A stretch of DNA of 64,000 nucleotides. It comes from Tridacna crocea. Taxonomy: Eukaryota > Mollusca > Bivalvia > Cardiida > Cardiidae. The first letter of the stretch is position 1. Each line of letters opens with the position of its first letter. The DNA is taken from NCBI GenBank assembly GCA_943736015.1, contig OX031065.1:627501-691500 (forward strand), read 5' to 3'. The notes under the pieces were generated by a model that was not told where the DNA came from, searched no databases, and saw only the letters and a list, made by a program, of their open reading frames with translations. This document shows positions 48,305-58,749 of the stretch, in pieces. The translations under genes were made by a program, and so were the position numbers.

Positions 48305-48529
48305 AACAATGCAACAAGAGGACCATTTTTTTTACAACAGCCATCATGCTGCCGTCTAGCCCATGGGATGCCAACACCAACTTTGTTGACAGGGTAGATC
48401 AAGATCAGGCTGTACCAACTTTGCAGTCTGATCTTGGATTCATATTGATATTTGTGAAATGTTGTAGCTGAATTAGCAGAGAAGTTGAAATGAAGGATTT
48501 TTTTTAAACATTTTATCAGAAAACACAAC
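48305..48529 (+). other. Region after the stop codon, probable 3' UTR, with a small palindrome
   Basis: GATCAAGATCAGGCTG and CAGTCTGATCTTGGAT (48393-48436) form a hairpin. The words match the unit text at 27425, 28012 and 36697. No polyadenylation signal is clear. Confidence 0.45.
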
Positions 48530-48760
48530 TTAAAAATCTTTACGAAACAACAAAGTTAATACTTGTCCAAACTGAAAGCTTTGGCTGACAAAAAATTCTA
48601 AACTGACTAGAACAGCAAAATTTGTATTGGCAGAGAAAAAAACATTGTGGGAAAAAGAGAAAATGCTGGTTTCCAGCATTTTCTCCTTTTCCAACAATTT
48701 TTTCCATAGGCCTTTTTCCTCAGGGTCATTAAAACATGGGATTGTGTTGTGAAGTGTTAA
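48530..48760 (-). mobile_element. TH-MITE
   Basis: Downstream of the transporter gene. Centre GCTGGTTTCCAGC; ends TTAAAAATCTTTACG and AAGTGTTAA. Confidence 0.85.
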
Positions 48761-48880
48761 TCCCAACTTTTGAGGACCCTGAAGAAGAAGGGGCTTGAAA
48801 ACTCTGTGGGAAAAGGAGAAAATGCTGCATCTTCTCAATTTCCCACAATGTTTTCAACCCTGTCAAAAGCAATCTAAAAC
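48757..48880 (+). mobile_element. TH-MITE, both ends incomplete
   Basis: Shares TTAA; the first 12 L bases are missing (TTAATCCCAACTTTTG); the hairpin centre is shortened. Confidence 0.68.
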
Positions 48881-49139
48881 TTTTTCATGTGGCAGAGAGA
48901 TAACTAATTACACCTCCTGCAGATGATTTTGTCTTGCACTAGACTACTTTTTCAGAACATATCAGAAATTTCTACTTTTGTTGTTAAGGTTTCCTAGGCA
49001 TTCTTTTAAACAATCTTGACTGTTATTGATAATCTTCATTCTTATACGAATCATTCAAAAATTGTCTGCTGCATGTTTTGATCAGAGGGATTGAAATATT
49101 TGCATGGCTTTTTAATTACCTATTCCTGTCTGTGCAACA

Positions 49140-49500
49140 AAGGTAATATCATGTGAGAATAGTAATTCTGTGTGACCAGAGTTATATCATATGACAAAAA
49201 TAACATCATGTGACAGATGTAACATCATTTTTACCATAATTCTCTCATGTGACAGGTGCAATGTCATGTGACCAAATTACATCATGTGACAAATGTAATG
49301 TTATGTGGCCAAACTTCCATAATGTGACAACTGTAATGTCATTTTGACCACAACTCTATTGTGTGACAAGTATACTGACAAATTACGAACATTGTCATGT
49401 GAAAAAAAATCATATCATGTGGCCAAAATAAGATTACATGAAAAGTACACTGTCTTGTAAATCATTTCATGTAACTAGTTGTAATATCATGTTACAAAAA
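49140..49500 (+). repeat. Degenerate tandem repeat of ATCATGTGAC
   Basis: Over fifteen copies of ATCATGTGAC or TGTCATGTGACC separated by AAATGTAA-like spacers of varying length. No coding potential. Confidence 0.8.
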
Positions 49501-49677
49501 TTACTTTTTCTTTTCAATAGCAAAATTCAAAAATTTTCTTACATCAATTAAATCATTTATGTGACCCATGTATTGTGACAAGAGATGTAATTCATGTCCT
49601 CAAAGTATTGGCCAATGTCAGCCTAGAGGGACTGCACAGGCTGCCATGGGCAGAAACACTTTGCTGTTTGTAAATTT

Positions 49678-49905
49678 TTAACCCTTTACCACACAATAAC
49701 AACTTTGAACGACTCTGAGAAAGAAACCTTTTGAAAACATTGTGGGAAATGAAGAAAATGCTGGTAACCAGCATTTTCTTCTTTTTCCACAAAGTTTTCT
49801 TCCCTATCAAAGCACAATTGCGCCATATGAGCCACTTTTAAATTGTCTTCTGCAAATGCTTTCAATTTGGATCTGTGTAAAATTTTTCCTTGTGGTAAGG
49901 GGTTA
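49678..49905 (+). mobile_element. TH-MITE, GATAGG-like subfamily
   Basis: L arm ACCACACAATAACAAC; R arm GAGCCACTTTTAAATTGTC and TTGTGGTAAGGGGTTAA. Hairpin left arm GGGAAATGAAG. Confidence 0.9.
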
Positions 49906-50129
49906 AATGAGGACTTTCTCCTCTTGTAGCAATCTATTTGAAAATGAAAAGCTGCAGAGATAGAAAAGGGGCACCTTTTTAGGAGGAAATCAGTACACAT
50001 TGCCTTCCTGTTATTGATCTCAGGAATTTTTCAGGGTGGATTTTGTTGTTTAAATTCTTTTTCCATGATTGTTTTTTTTTTATGGACTTTTCCTCTTAAA
50101 GGTGTTGTAGAACATGTTAGCCTTTTATT

Positions 50130-50340
50130 TTAGTACACAATTTTAGACTTGCACAAAGTTAAGCAATTTGAAAAAAAATGAAAAAAGAAAAAAAAAAGAG
50201 TGGATCATGATCAGCTTATGAAAGGATATTTTGTTTTCTTAATGATACAAATCATTGTGGTAGAAGGAAAAAACACTGCTAACCAACACTCTGCATTTTT
50301 TCCCCCTTTTTTTTCCCAAAATGTTTTTTTCTAATGAAAA
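50130..50340. mobile_element. Decayed TH-MITE
   Basis: CATTGTGGTAGAAGG and CCCAAAATGTTTTTTTC with homopolymer expansion between. Confidence 0.45.
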
Positions 50341-50591
50341 CAAATCTCACTGTATGATCTGCTTTTGAGGTTTTTTTTTTCAAAATGAATGCCTTCAACT
50401 AATATTTTTTTTTGGTTCTTCACCTTTGTTGGTTGATTTGAAGTTAAAACAAGAACAGTTTCTTTTTCCTTCAAAATGTCTCTCATTTTATATACTGAAT
50501 GTAAGTAGCCTATGGTTTAATTGATGAAAGTGAGTCATTTTCATTTTCATTTTCATCTTGACGTGATTTTGTAAGCTTTTTTTGTCGTTGT

Positions 50592-52006
50592 TTATTAGCT
50601 CACCTGAGCATGAAGTGCTCAGAGTGAGCTATTGTGATAGTGCTGTGTCAGTCGTCTGTCGTCAACCTTTTACCTTCTGTACGCTCTAGAGGCCACATTT
50701 TTCGTCCAGTACTCATGAAACTTGGTCAGAATGTTTGCCTCGAAAAAAACTTGGACGAGTTCGAAATTGAGTCATGTCAGGTCAAAAACTAGATACCTAG
50801 GTCAAATCTTAGAAAAACCTTGTGTACGCTCTAGAGGCCACATTTTCAGTCGAATATTCATGAAACTTGGTCAGAATGTTTGCCTTGATAAAATCTCGTA
50901 CAAATTTGAAAATGGGTCATGTCGGGTCAAAAACTAGGTCACTAGGTCAAATTTTAGAAAAACCTTGTGTACGCTGTAGAGGCCACATTTTCAGTTGGAT
51001 ACTCATAAAACCTGGTTGGAATGTTTGCCTCGATGATATCTCGGACGAGTTTGAAAATATGACGGGTCAAAAACTAGGTCACTAGGTCAAATCTTAGAAA
51101 AACTTAGTGTACGCTTGTAGTGGCCACATTGAGTCCAAAACTCTTGAAAGTTGGTTAGAATGTTTGTCTTGATGATATCTTGGATGAGTTTGAAAATGGG
51201 TCATGTTGGGTCAAAAACTATGTCACCAGGTCAAATGTTAAAAAAAAAAAACATTTGGACGCTCTCAAGGCCACATTTTCAGTCCAAAACTCTTGAAAGT
51301 TGGTCAGAATGTTTGTCTTGATGATATCTCGAAAACTAGGTTACCAGGTCAAATCTTAGAAAAACCTTGTATACACTCTTGATGCCACATTTTCAGTCCA
51401 ACACTCTTGAAAATTGGTTGGAATGTTTGCCATGATGATATCTTGGATGTGTTTGAAAATAGGTCAAGTTGGGTCAAAAACTAGGTCAATAGGTCAAATG
51501 TTATAAAAAACCTTGTGTATGTTCTGGAGGACACACTTTCAGTCTGATACTCCGGAAACTTGTTCATAATATTTGTCTTGGTGATACCTTGATTGAGTTT
51601 GAAAACGGATCATGTTGAGTCATAAACTTGGTCACTGGGTCAAATATTAGAAAAACCTTGTGTACACTCCAGAGGCCACATTTTCTGCCTGATACTCTTC
51701 AAACTTGGTCAGAATGTTTGTTTTGGTGATGTCTCATAAGAGTTTGATAATGGGTAATTTTCGGGTCCTAAACTAGGTCACTTAGTCAAATCTTAGAAAA
51801 ACCTTTTGTACTCTGTAGAGGCCATATTTTCAGTCCAATATTCATGAAACTTCGTCAGAATGTTTGTCTTATTGATATCTCTAAAGTGCTTGATAATGGG
51901 TAATCTCTGATAATAAACTAGGTCACTTGGAAACTAGATTGAAAATGGTTCATGATTGGTCAATAGACTCAGGTGAGCGATTTCAGGGCCATCATGGCCT
52001 CTTGTG
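50592..52006 (+). mobile_element. H-A composite element, copy 5, with 145-bp units
   Basis: 5' TTAGCTCACCTGAGCATG with the partner GTGCTCAGAGTGAGCT. Units of about 145 bp with CTAGAGGCCACATTTTCAG, AACTTGGTCAGAATGTTTG and ACTAGGTCACTAGGTC. 3' CTCAGGTGAGCGATT, GGGCCATCATGGCC, CTCTTGT. Body unrelated to H-A copies 1, 3 and 4 although the ends are shared. Confidence 0.78.
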
Positions 52007-52234
52007 TTGAAAAATATCACTAAATAAAATGTCACGTGGTTGGTTTTATATTGCCTTTAATCCGATACGAAATGATCTTGTGTTCTAAAAAACACTTCAG
52101 GGAAAAAGGCTTTCGAAAACATTGTTTGAAAACAAAAAAATACTAGTAAACAACATTTGTCTCATATTGAATTAATCATCTTCAACATTACTGCCATCAG
52201 TTTAATCAAGTTTGAATTTCTGAATTTTGTTCCC

Positions 52235-52567
52235 AGCACCCAGATAAAGAAGGATCTTGAAAAAATCATGATAAAAAGAAGAAGTGCTGGTAACCAGCTT
52301 TTCTCAATTTCCTATGATGTTTTCTTATGACAGATAATGCCATTATTTGAGAACCATTTAGCTGTTAACCCTTTATCACACAATGACAACTTTTGACAAC
52401 CCTGATGTAGAAGCCTTTTGAAAGGTAACCAGTATTTTCTTCTTTTCCCACAATGTTTTCTACCTTTCCCAAAGCAAGTTTTGATTTTTCAGTCGGATTT
52501 ATTTTAGTGTCTGAAAATGCTTTCAATTTGGACCAGTCTGTAAATTTGTTGTTTGGTAAAGAGTTAA
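52235..52567 (+). mobile_element. TH-MITE fragment followed by a TH-MITE
   Basis: 52235-52330 is a hairpin remnant (GTGCTGGTAACCAGC). 52365-52567 is bounded by TTAA and has lost the whole left hairpin arm (TTTTGAAAGGTAACCAG). Confidence 0.75.
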
Positions 52568-52689
52568 CCACACAATTCATGGTTCTAATTAACATAAGAA
52601 AAATGGCCTCTTGAAAACCTTGTGGGAAAAAAGATAGAATGATCTTATATTTTTTGGGTGAGATATTTTAATCTGATTTTTTTATCGAC

Positions 52690-53235
52690 TTATGTTGTAA
52701 CTGAAATATGTTTTGAAAGAGATTTTTTTTTTACTTTTTTGAAAACGAAACTTTGTAACTCTGAAGTATCTTTTGAAAGATTTAATTGTGACTGAAATAT
52801 TTCTTCAAGAGATACATGTATTATGTGATGAAGACATGTTTTTAAAAGAGATATTTTATGACTGAAATAGCTTTTGAAAAAGTTTTAAAGAGATTTTGTT
52901 AATGTGGAATATGTTTCAATACATTTTGAGGAAGACATTTTGTGACTTTAAAATATTTTTTGAAAGAGATATTTGATGACTGAAATATCTCATTAAAGAG
53001 ATATTTTGTGACTCTGAAATATCTTGTGTAAGAGTTGTGACTGAAATATCTCTTGAAGGAGATATTTTTTTAATATGAAATATCCTTTGAAAGAGGTATT
53101 TTGTGACTTTGAAATATGTTTTGAAATAGATATTTTTTTTTACTCTGAAATACCTTTTGGAAGAGATTTTAGGACTCTGAATTTTGAGATATTTTATGAC
53201 TGAAATACCTGTAAAGGAAGTATTTTGTGACAGCT
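52690..53235 (+). repeat. Degenerate tandem repeat, units of about 40-60 bp
   Basis: Repeats of GTGACTCTGAAATATC and TTTTGAAAGAGATATTTT. A 113-residue minus-strand frame here is a translation of the repeat. Confidence 0.75.
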
Positions 53236-53240
53236 TTTTT

Positions 53241-53691
53241 TTAAAGAAATTTACCAAGATTTTATTTGTGTTGCTTATATCTATACCAACTCATTTCAGA
53301 CTGGCAGATTTGGAAATCATTTTAGGAACAAGATATAATTGCTCATAATTAGCAGTTTCTTCATTTTCCATAGTGATTACATCTCTGTTAAACTATGATA
53401 GCTGTCCTTTCCTTTTGAGTAATGTCCTTTTTTACACATTTCTGTTTTTTTATTGGTAGGTCTTGAAATATAGCCCATACAGTAACGAGTAAAATCATTT
53501 TAAAGAAGGTAATTCTTCAATACTTTTACAATGTCTTTTGTCTCTTTTTCGCACAACAGTTGTGCTGTTCAGATTTTTATGTTTATATTTTACACAAAGG
53601 GTTGTGTTTATTACTTTGAAGTTGAATTTGAACCATGTAGGTCCTTAGATAAGATACCTTTTAGAATTATATTCCACTGTACTATTTCTTT
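53241..53691 (+). other. Stretch with nothing recognised
   Basis: No repeat ends, ORF or RNA motif seen. Confidence 0.35.
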
Positions 53692-53846
53692 TTAACCACT
53701 AACCAAACGACAAAATATTAGGTTTGTAAAAATCAAAAGCATTTGCAGACGACAAAATAAAAGTAACTGAAAATTTGAAATTTGTTTTGTGAAGGGTAGA
53801 AAACATTGTGGGAAAAGGAGAAATGCTGGTTACCAGCGTTTTCTCC
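53692..53846 (-). mobile_element. TH-MITE, cut inside the palindrome by an H-B element
   Basis: TTAACCACTAACCAAACG, R arm, left hairpin arm, centre GCTGGTTACCAGC and CTCCTTTT; the next base begins H-B. Confidence 0.82.
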
Positions 53847-55178
53847 TTTTAAGCTCCACTGGCCAAAGGCTAGCGAGCTTATGTCATGGCCTGGTGTCTG
53901 TTGTGCCTCCGTCTGTGCGTTAACTTTTATTTCAAACATCGTCTTCTCTGAAACTACCCATCCAATTTTAATGAAACTTCACACAAATTATCCTGCCATG
54001 GTCCTCTTTAGGATTCCTTGAAAGAATTTGATTCCGTCATAAACTCTGGTTGCCATGGCAACAAAACTGAAAAATATTGAAAATCTTTAAAAATCTTCTT
54101 CTCTGAAACGATAAGGCCTAGGGCTGCCAAATTTTGCAAGTAGCTTTATCTAGTGGACCTCTACCAAGTTTCTCAAATAATAGCCCTGGGTCTCTCTCTC
54201 TCTCTCTCTGTCTGTGTGTGTACATGTGCGTGTGTGATGCGTGAGGATGTGCGTTTTTCTTTATTATTTACGCCATTGCAGAATTTGTATTGAATGTATT
54301 GTAGGGGAAGGACCGATTCTAAGTTGAAAGAACTTGTGGTCCGACCCCATTTCTTCTTGTTGAAATAAAATTTGTTTAAACTAATAGCCCTGGGTCAAAA
54401 TTGGCCACGCCCCGGGGGTCACAAGTTTTATATGGGCTAATGTAGGGAAAACTTTAAAATCCCTCTGATACCTAGCTATAGGGTCTAGGGCTACCAAATT
54501 TGGCATGTATATTTATCAACTGGGTGTCTACCAAGAATGCCCAAACTCTAGCCCTGGGGTCAAATTTGGCCTGGCCCCAGGGGTCACAAGTTTTATATGG
54601 GCTTATACAGGCAAAATCTTATAATTTTAAATCTTCTATTACCTTGCGATAAGGCCTAGATCTACCAAATTTGGCATGTAGCTTTATCTATTGGGTTTCT
54701 ACAAAGTATACCCAAACTGTAATCCTGGGGTCAAATTTGGCCCCTTCCCATGGGGCCACAAGTTTTATATGGGCTTATATTTGGAAAACTTAAAGAGTCT
54801 ACTTGTACCTAGCCATAAAGCCCAGTTACCATTATAAGATTTAGGACTACTAAATCTAGCTCTACCTCATGGTTCTGATGTATTACAGGGCCTTTTATTG
54901 AGGAAACTTTAAAAAAATTCTTGTGTATAACCACGCATTCTAGACCTGTATTATTGGGTATGGGGCTTTATCGTGTGGACCTCCAACAGGATTAAAGTAA
55001 TTATGGCATTGTGGTGGAAAATGGCTTTGCCTGGGGATCTTAACTTTATTAGATTTTATGGGGAAAATTTAGTATGTCTTCAAGTTTAAAGGAAATTGGC
55101 CAAGTATCATAATGTTTGGCTTGTATTGTTATAACTTATTAGTCAGTGCAGCGATACATGGCCATCATGGCCCTCTTG
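53844..55178 (+). mobile_element. H-B composite element, best 5' end
   Basis: 5' TTTTAAGCTCCACTGGCC, then AAAGGCTAGCGAGC and TTATGTCATGG. Body with GTTGCCATGGCAAC and units of about 165-170 bp. 3' GTCAGTGCAGCGATAC, ATGGCCATCATGGCC, CTCTTGT. CTCCACTGGC against GTCAGTGCAG is the subterminal inversion. A retroposon (54193-54381) sits in the first unit. Confidence 0.78.
54193..54381 (+). mobile_element. 5'-truncated retroposon with 15-bp target duplication
   Basis: Flanked by TAATAGCCCTGGGTC at 54178-54192 and 54382-54396. It starts with a TC/TG microsatellite, contains GGACCGATTCTAAGTTG, and ends TTGTTGAAATAAAATTTG and TTTAAAC, a LINE-like tail. Confidence 0.78.
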
Positions 55179-55179
55179 T

Positions 55180-55300
55180 CAAACAATCTATTCTTGTCTT
55201 TCCACAATAAGTTTCAGTTTCTGAGTTACGTTTATTGTGTCTTCTACAAGTGCTTTCAATTTGGACTTGTCTAAAGTTTCCTCATTTGTTAAAGAGTTAA
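55180..55300 (+). mobile_element. TH-MITE right part
   Basis: CTTTCCACAATAAGTTTC, GTCTTCTACAAGTGC and GTTAAAGAGTTAA; the left side ends at the H-B 3' end. Confidence 0.65.
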
Positions 55301-55513
55301 TTTATTGCGCAGATGAAGGGTTAAAATTTTCATGCACCACAATGTGTCTCTACTGTCATTGTTACAGATTTTGTTTCTGACATTTTCTGTATTTTTTACC
55401 AGATATACTATGCAATGACTATATCATTAATCATTGATAAGAATTCTGCCCTGTATTGAACTTGCAAAGCGTTCACATGCAGGTCCAGCTACTGGTCTCT
55501 GCCCTGCAGCTTC

Positions 55514-55722
55514 TTTAACCCTTTACCATACAAATCGACTTTTGACGCTTCTGGAAAAGAAGCCTTTTGAAGCATTGTGTGAAAAGAAGAAAATGCTGGC
55601 AATGGGCATTTTCTCCTTTTCCCGCAATATTTTCTACCCTATCAAAGAAAATTTGCACCATTAAATTTTGAGCCACATTGAAATTGTCGTCTGCAAATGC
55701 TTTCAATTTCGATAAGGCATAT
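55514..55722 (+). mobile_element. TH-MITE, right terminus lost
   Basis: GAGCCACATTGAAATTGTC in the R arm; hairpin centre GCTGGCAATGGGC. Confidence 0.82.
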
Positions 55723-55830
55723 GCAGTTTAGTGAAATATTATCCATGTTTTCATATCTGAAAAATACAAGCCTTTTAAAACCATGGATATCATTGTGATT
55801 TTTTGCCCTTTTACCAAAGGACCACATATT

Positions 55831-56066
55831 TTAACTCTTTACCACACAATCCTGACTTTTAACAGTCCTGAAAGAAAAAAGAGAAGGCCTTTGAGAACAT
55901 TATGGGAAAAGGAGAAAATGCTGGAAAGCACCATTTTCTCCTTTTACCACAATGTATTCTACCATATCAAAGACACTAATCATCATTTCATCTATATCTA
56001 ATTTGTTGTCTGTAACTGCTTTCAATATGGTCGAGTCAAAAAATTTGTTGTTTGGTAAAGAGTTAA
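55831..56066 (+). mobile_element. TH-MITE
   Basis: TTAACTCTTTACCACAC to GGTAAAGAGTTAA; centre GCTGGAAAGCACC. Confidence 0.9.
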
Positions 56067-56246
56067 AGGACACTGAAGAAGCATGTTGCTAAAAACATGG
56101 CAGAAAAAGGAGAAATTACTGGTTGCATTGTCTCCCTTTTTACATTTTGGATTAGATATTAATACGATTTTTTTTTCAACATTTTTTACGAGTTATCTTG
56201 CATGGGAAAAAAATATTTGACCGATAAGTTTTTGGAATCTGAAAAT

Positions 56247-56471
56247 TTACCCCCTCACTGCGCGATGCAGATTTTAAGTGACCTGGGAAAGAAGCCTTTT
56301 GAAAACATTATGGGAAAAGGAGGAAATGCTGGTAACCAGCATAATCTCCTTTTCTCACAATGTTTTCTTCCTTATTAAAGAAAGATTGCATGATTTGACC
56401 CACATTGAAATTGTTGTCTGCAAATGTTTCAATTTTGACAGTCAAAATTTTGTCGTCTTGTGAAGGGTTAA
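56247..56471 (+). mobile_element. TH-MITE
   Basis: L end eroded (TTACCCCCTCACTGCGCG); R end GTGAAGGGTTAA; hairpin with two right-arm changes. Confidence 0.85.
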
Positions 56472-56708
56472 GATCCATATAGAATCATGAATCTCTTTGT
56501 AGCTTATCTGGTTAGATATAGAGGATAGTTGTTTTTGTTATGGAAGATTGAAATTTATTTCATAGAGTAAGCATCACCGGTGATATTTTCATGAGTGATC
56601 CAGCCATGTGTGAAAATATTACCGATGATGTCCAGTCAACGAAATGTCGATCTTTCACAGAAAAAAAAAACATATATATTCTTTTTGTTTCATCCTTCTA
56701 ACTCCTTT

Positions 56709-56941
56709 TTAACCCTTTACCAGACGACAAAATTTTAGCCTTGTCAACATTGGAAGCATTTGCAGACGACAATTTCAGTGTAGTTCAAATGGTGCAAATT
56801 TTCTTCGACAGTGTAGAAACATTGTGGGAAGAGAAGAAAATGCTGGTTACTAACATTAACATTTTCTCCTTTTTCCACAATGTTTTCGAAAGGCTTCTTT
56901 TCCAGGAGGATCAAAAATCGCCATTGTGTGGTAAAGGGTTA
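56709..56941 (-). mobile_element. TH-MITE, GATAGG-like subfamily
   Basis: TTAACCCTTTACCAGACG to GGTAAAGGGTTAA; the centre contains a small stutter (ACTAACATTAACATTTTC). Confidence 0.9.
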
Positions 56942-57071
56942 AGGGCGCTTACATCAAAATCCAGAACAGCAATTTCGGTAATTCCCCATGGCATACCCCT
57001 CCACACATAACAAGGCATTACAATAGTATGTATAGTGCGAGAAATGAAGGGTAAATCATATTTCCATCTGC

Positions 57072-57300
57072 TTAACCATTTACCACACGAGAAAATTTTA
57101 GACTGGTCCAAATTGAAAGTATTTGCAGTCGTCAAAACAAAAGGGACTAAAAAATAGAAATTTGTTATGGGAAGGGTAGAAAACACTGTGGGGAAAGGAG
57201 AAAATGCTGGTTACCAGCATTTTCTCCTTTTCCCATAGTGTTTTCAAAAGGCTTCTTTCTCAGGGGCGTCAAAAGTAGGGATTGTGTGGTAATGGGTTAA
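57072..57300 (-). mobile_element. TH-MITE, CACTGTG subfamily, 229 bp
   Basis: Complete; CACTGTGGGG opposite CCCATAGTG. Confidence 0.92.
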
Positions 57301-57616
57301 ATGGTAAGCATTGCTTACCAGGCTAACTAGTGCAGCGGAACAAATGTTTCTGTCTTCAGTTTGCAGAGTTAGGAAATAAAAGTAGTATTTTTCAATGGTC
57401 GGAAGATATCGACCAATATTTCAGTGTTGTTTCTGAATAAACTACCGAAAAAGCATGAAAAAAAAGTCTGTATTTTTTGTATGCCATTTTACATCATTGA
57501 CAAGCTACCATAAACTTTCTGAAAAAAAAAATAAGAATTAAAAATTAATCAAAAATGTTTGTTTGTTTGTCTTCCTGTACATACCCACAACAAAGGAGCA
57601 ACTGTATTTTCCCATT
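57301..57616 (+). other. Stretch with nothing recognised
   Basis: No repeat ends or ORF seen. Confidence 0.35.
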
Positions 57617-57844
57617 TTAACCCTTTACCAAACATTAAGTGGTTTTTACAGCCCAGAGGGAGAAGCCTTCTGAAACATTTTAGGAAAAGAAGAAAATGCT
57701 TGAAAACAGCACTTTCTACATGATTGAAAACAGCATTTTCTATTCTAAAGCGATGTTTAAGTTTTTGAGAGACATTTATTATGTCATCTGAAAATGCTCT
57801 CAATTTGGACAAGTCTAAGTTTTTGACATTAGGTAAAGAGTTAA
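57617..57844 (+). mobile_element. TH-MITE with replaced hairpin centre
   Basis: GATTGAAAACAGCATTTTCT follows a shorter AAAACAGCACTTTCTA, so the right arm is partly duplicated; ends are intact. Confidence 0.82.
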
Positions 57845-58065
57845 CCCTTCACAAACAATAAAATTTTGGACTGGACCGAGTTCAAAGCGTTTGCAGATGA
57901 AAAATTTTATTGTAGCTAGAACAATGATAATCTATCTTTGATATGGTAGTACACGTTGTGGAAAAGGGAGAAAATGCTGGTTACCAGCAGTTTCTCCTTT
58001 TTTCCCACAATGTTTTCTAATGTTTTCTTTTTTACTGTCGATAAAACTGTGAGTGTGATGGAAAG
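57841..58065 (-). mobile_element. TH-MITE
   Basis: Shares TTAA with the previous copy. Hairpin CGTTGTGGAAAAGGGAG opposite CTCCTTTTTTCCCACAATG; L arm eroded. Confidence 0.8.
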
Positions 58066-58350
58066 GAAAACCTTTCAATAAACAGTCCTGAGTTTTAATG
58101 ACCTTGGCTTTCCAAATTATTTCAGTTTTATCACTGCAACAGCTCACATATTCATGCATTGCAATATTTCACTTTTTTATCCCCAACATGCACAAATTAA
58201 CTTAAACCAGATCTATACATTGAAACATGATCAACAACATATACTACACAAAAGTTTTGCTTTTGGAGCGGGACTACTTCTTCTTTCCATAATTGATAAG
58301 CGACATACCTATTTTAATCAGTCTTCAAGGATAGTCTAAAAACATGTTCC

Positions 58351-58749
58351 TACAATTATCGTGGATTAAATAATACCAAAAAACGCGTTGCCATATATTC
58401 AATCTTTTTAAAGAGAAAAATGCTTACAAGAAATTCATTTCATTGAAATGATAGAGAACAGAATATATTCGGAATGGGACGGGCAATGTTATTTCAGTAA
58501 TGGTATCCATAATTGCAGGGGAGCAGCAATATTTATTAAAAAGAATGTTGATATCAAAGTCGTTGAAAGCAAAAGAGACAACAACGGTCAATATATCTCG
58601 CTAAACTTGTTGTCTAATAAAACGTCATTTATTCTCACAAACATATACGCACCAAATACAGACAACCCTATTTTTTTCGAAAATATTTTTCAACAAATAG
58701 ATTCATTCCATAATATTGATGAATATATCATTTGTGGGGATTTCAACTT
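58351..58749 (+). pseudogene. LINE endonuclease domain (Tx1/L1-type), interrupted
   Basis: The N-terminal part of a non-LTR retrotransposon ORF2: an exonuclease-endonuclease-phosphatase domain that nicks target DNA. NYRGLNN (58351), LQEIHF (58424), RGAAIFIKKN, ILTNIYAPN and IICGDFNF appear in the order expected for the family, including the catalytic Glu of LQE and the Asp/Asn of GDFN. A frameshift lies between 58405 and 58423. At 58750 the frame is cut by the LTR retrotransposon, so the C-terminal half, RT and 3' end would lie beyond the window. 58066-58350 may be its 5' part but shows no recognisable motif. Confidence 0.82.

Noticed and set aside
48305-49130. Polyadenylation signal of the transporter gene
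   Set aside because: No AATAAA or ATTAAA with a clear context was found near the stop; assigning one would be a guess.
52916-53257. 113-residue minus-strand frame
   Set aside because: Low-complexity translation of a degenerate tandem repeat.
1-58065. piggyBac or Helentron enzyme genes driving the MITEs and H elements
   Set aside because: I looked for a transposase or Rep/helicase frame among the long open frames on both strands; none is present in this window.
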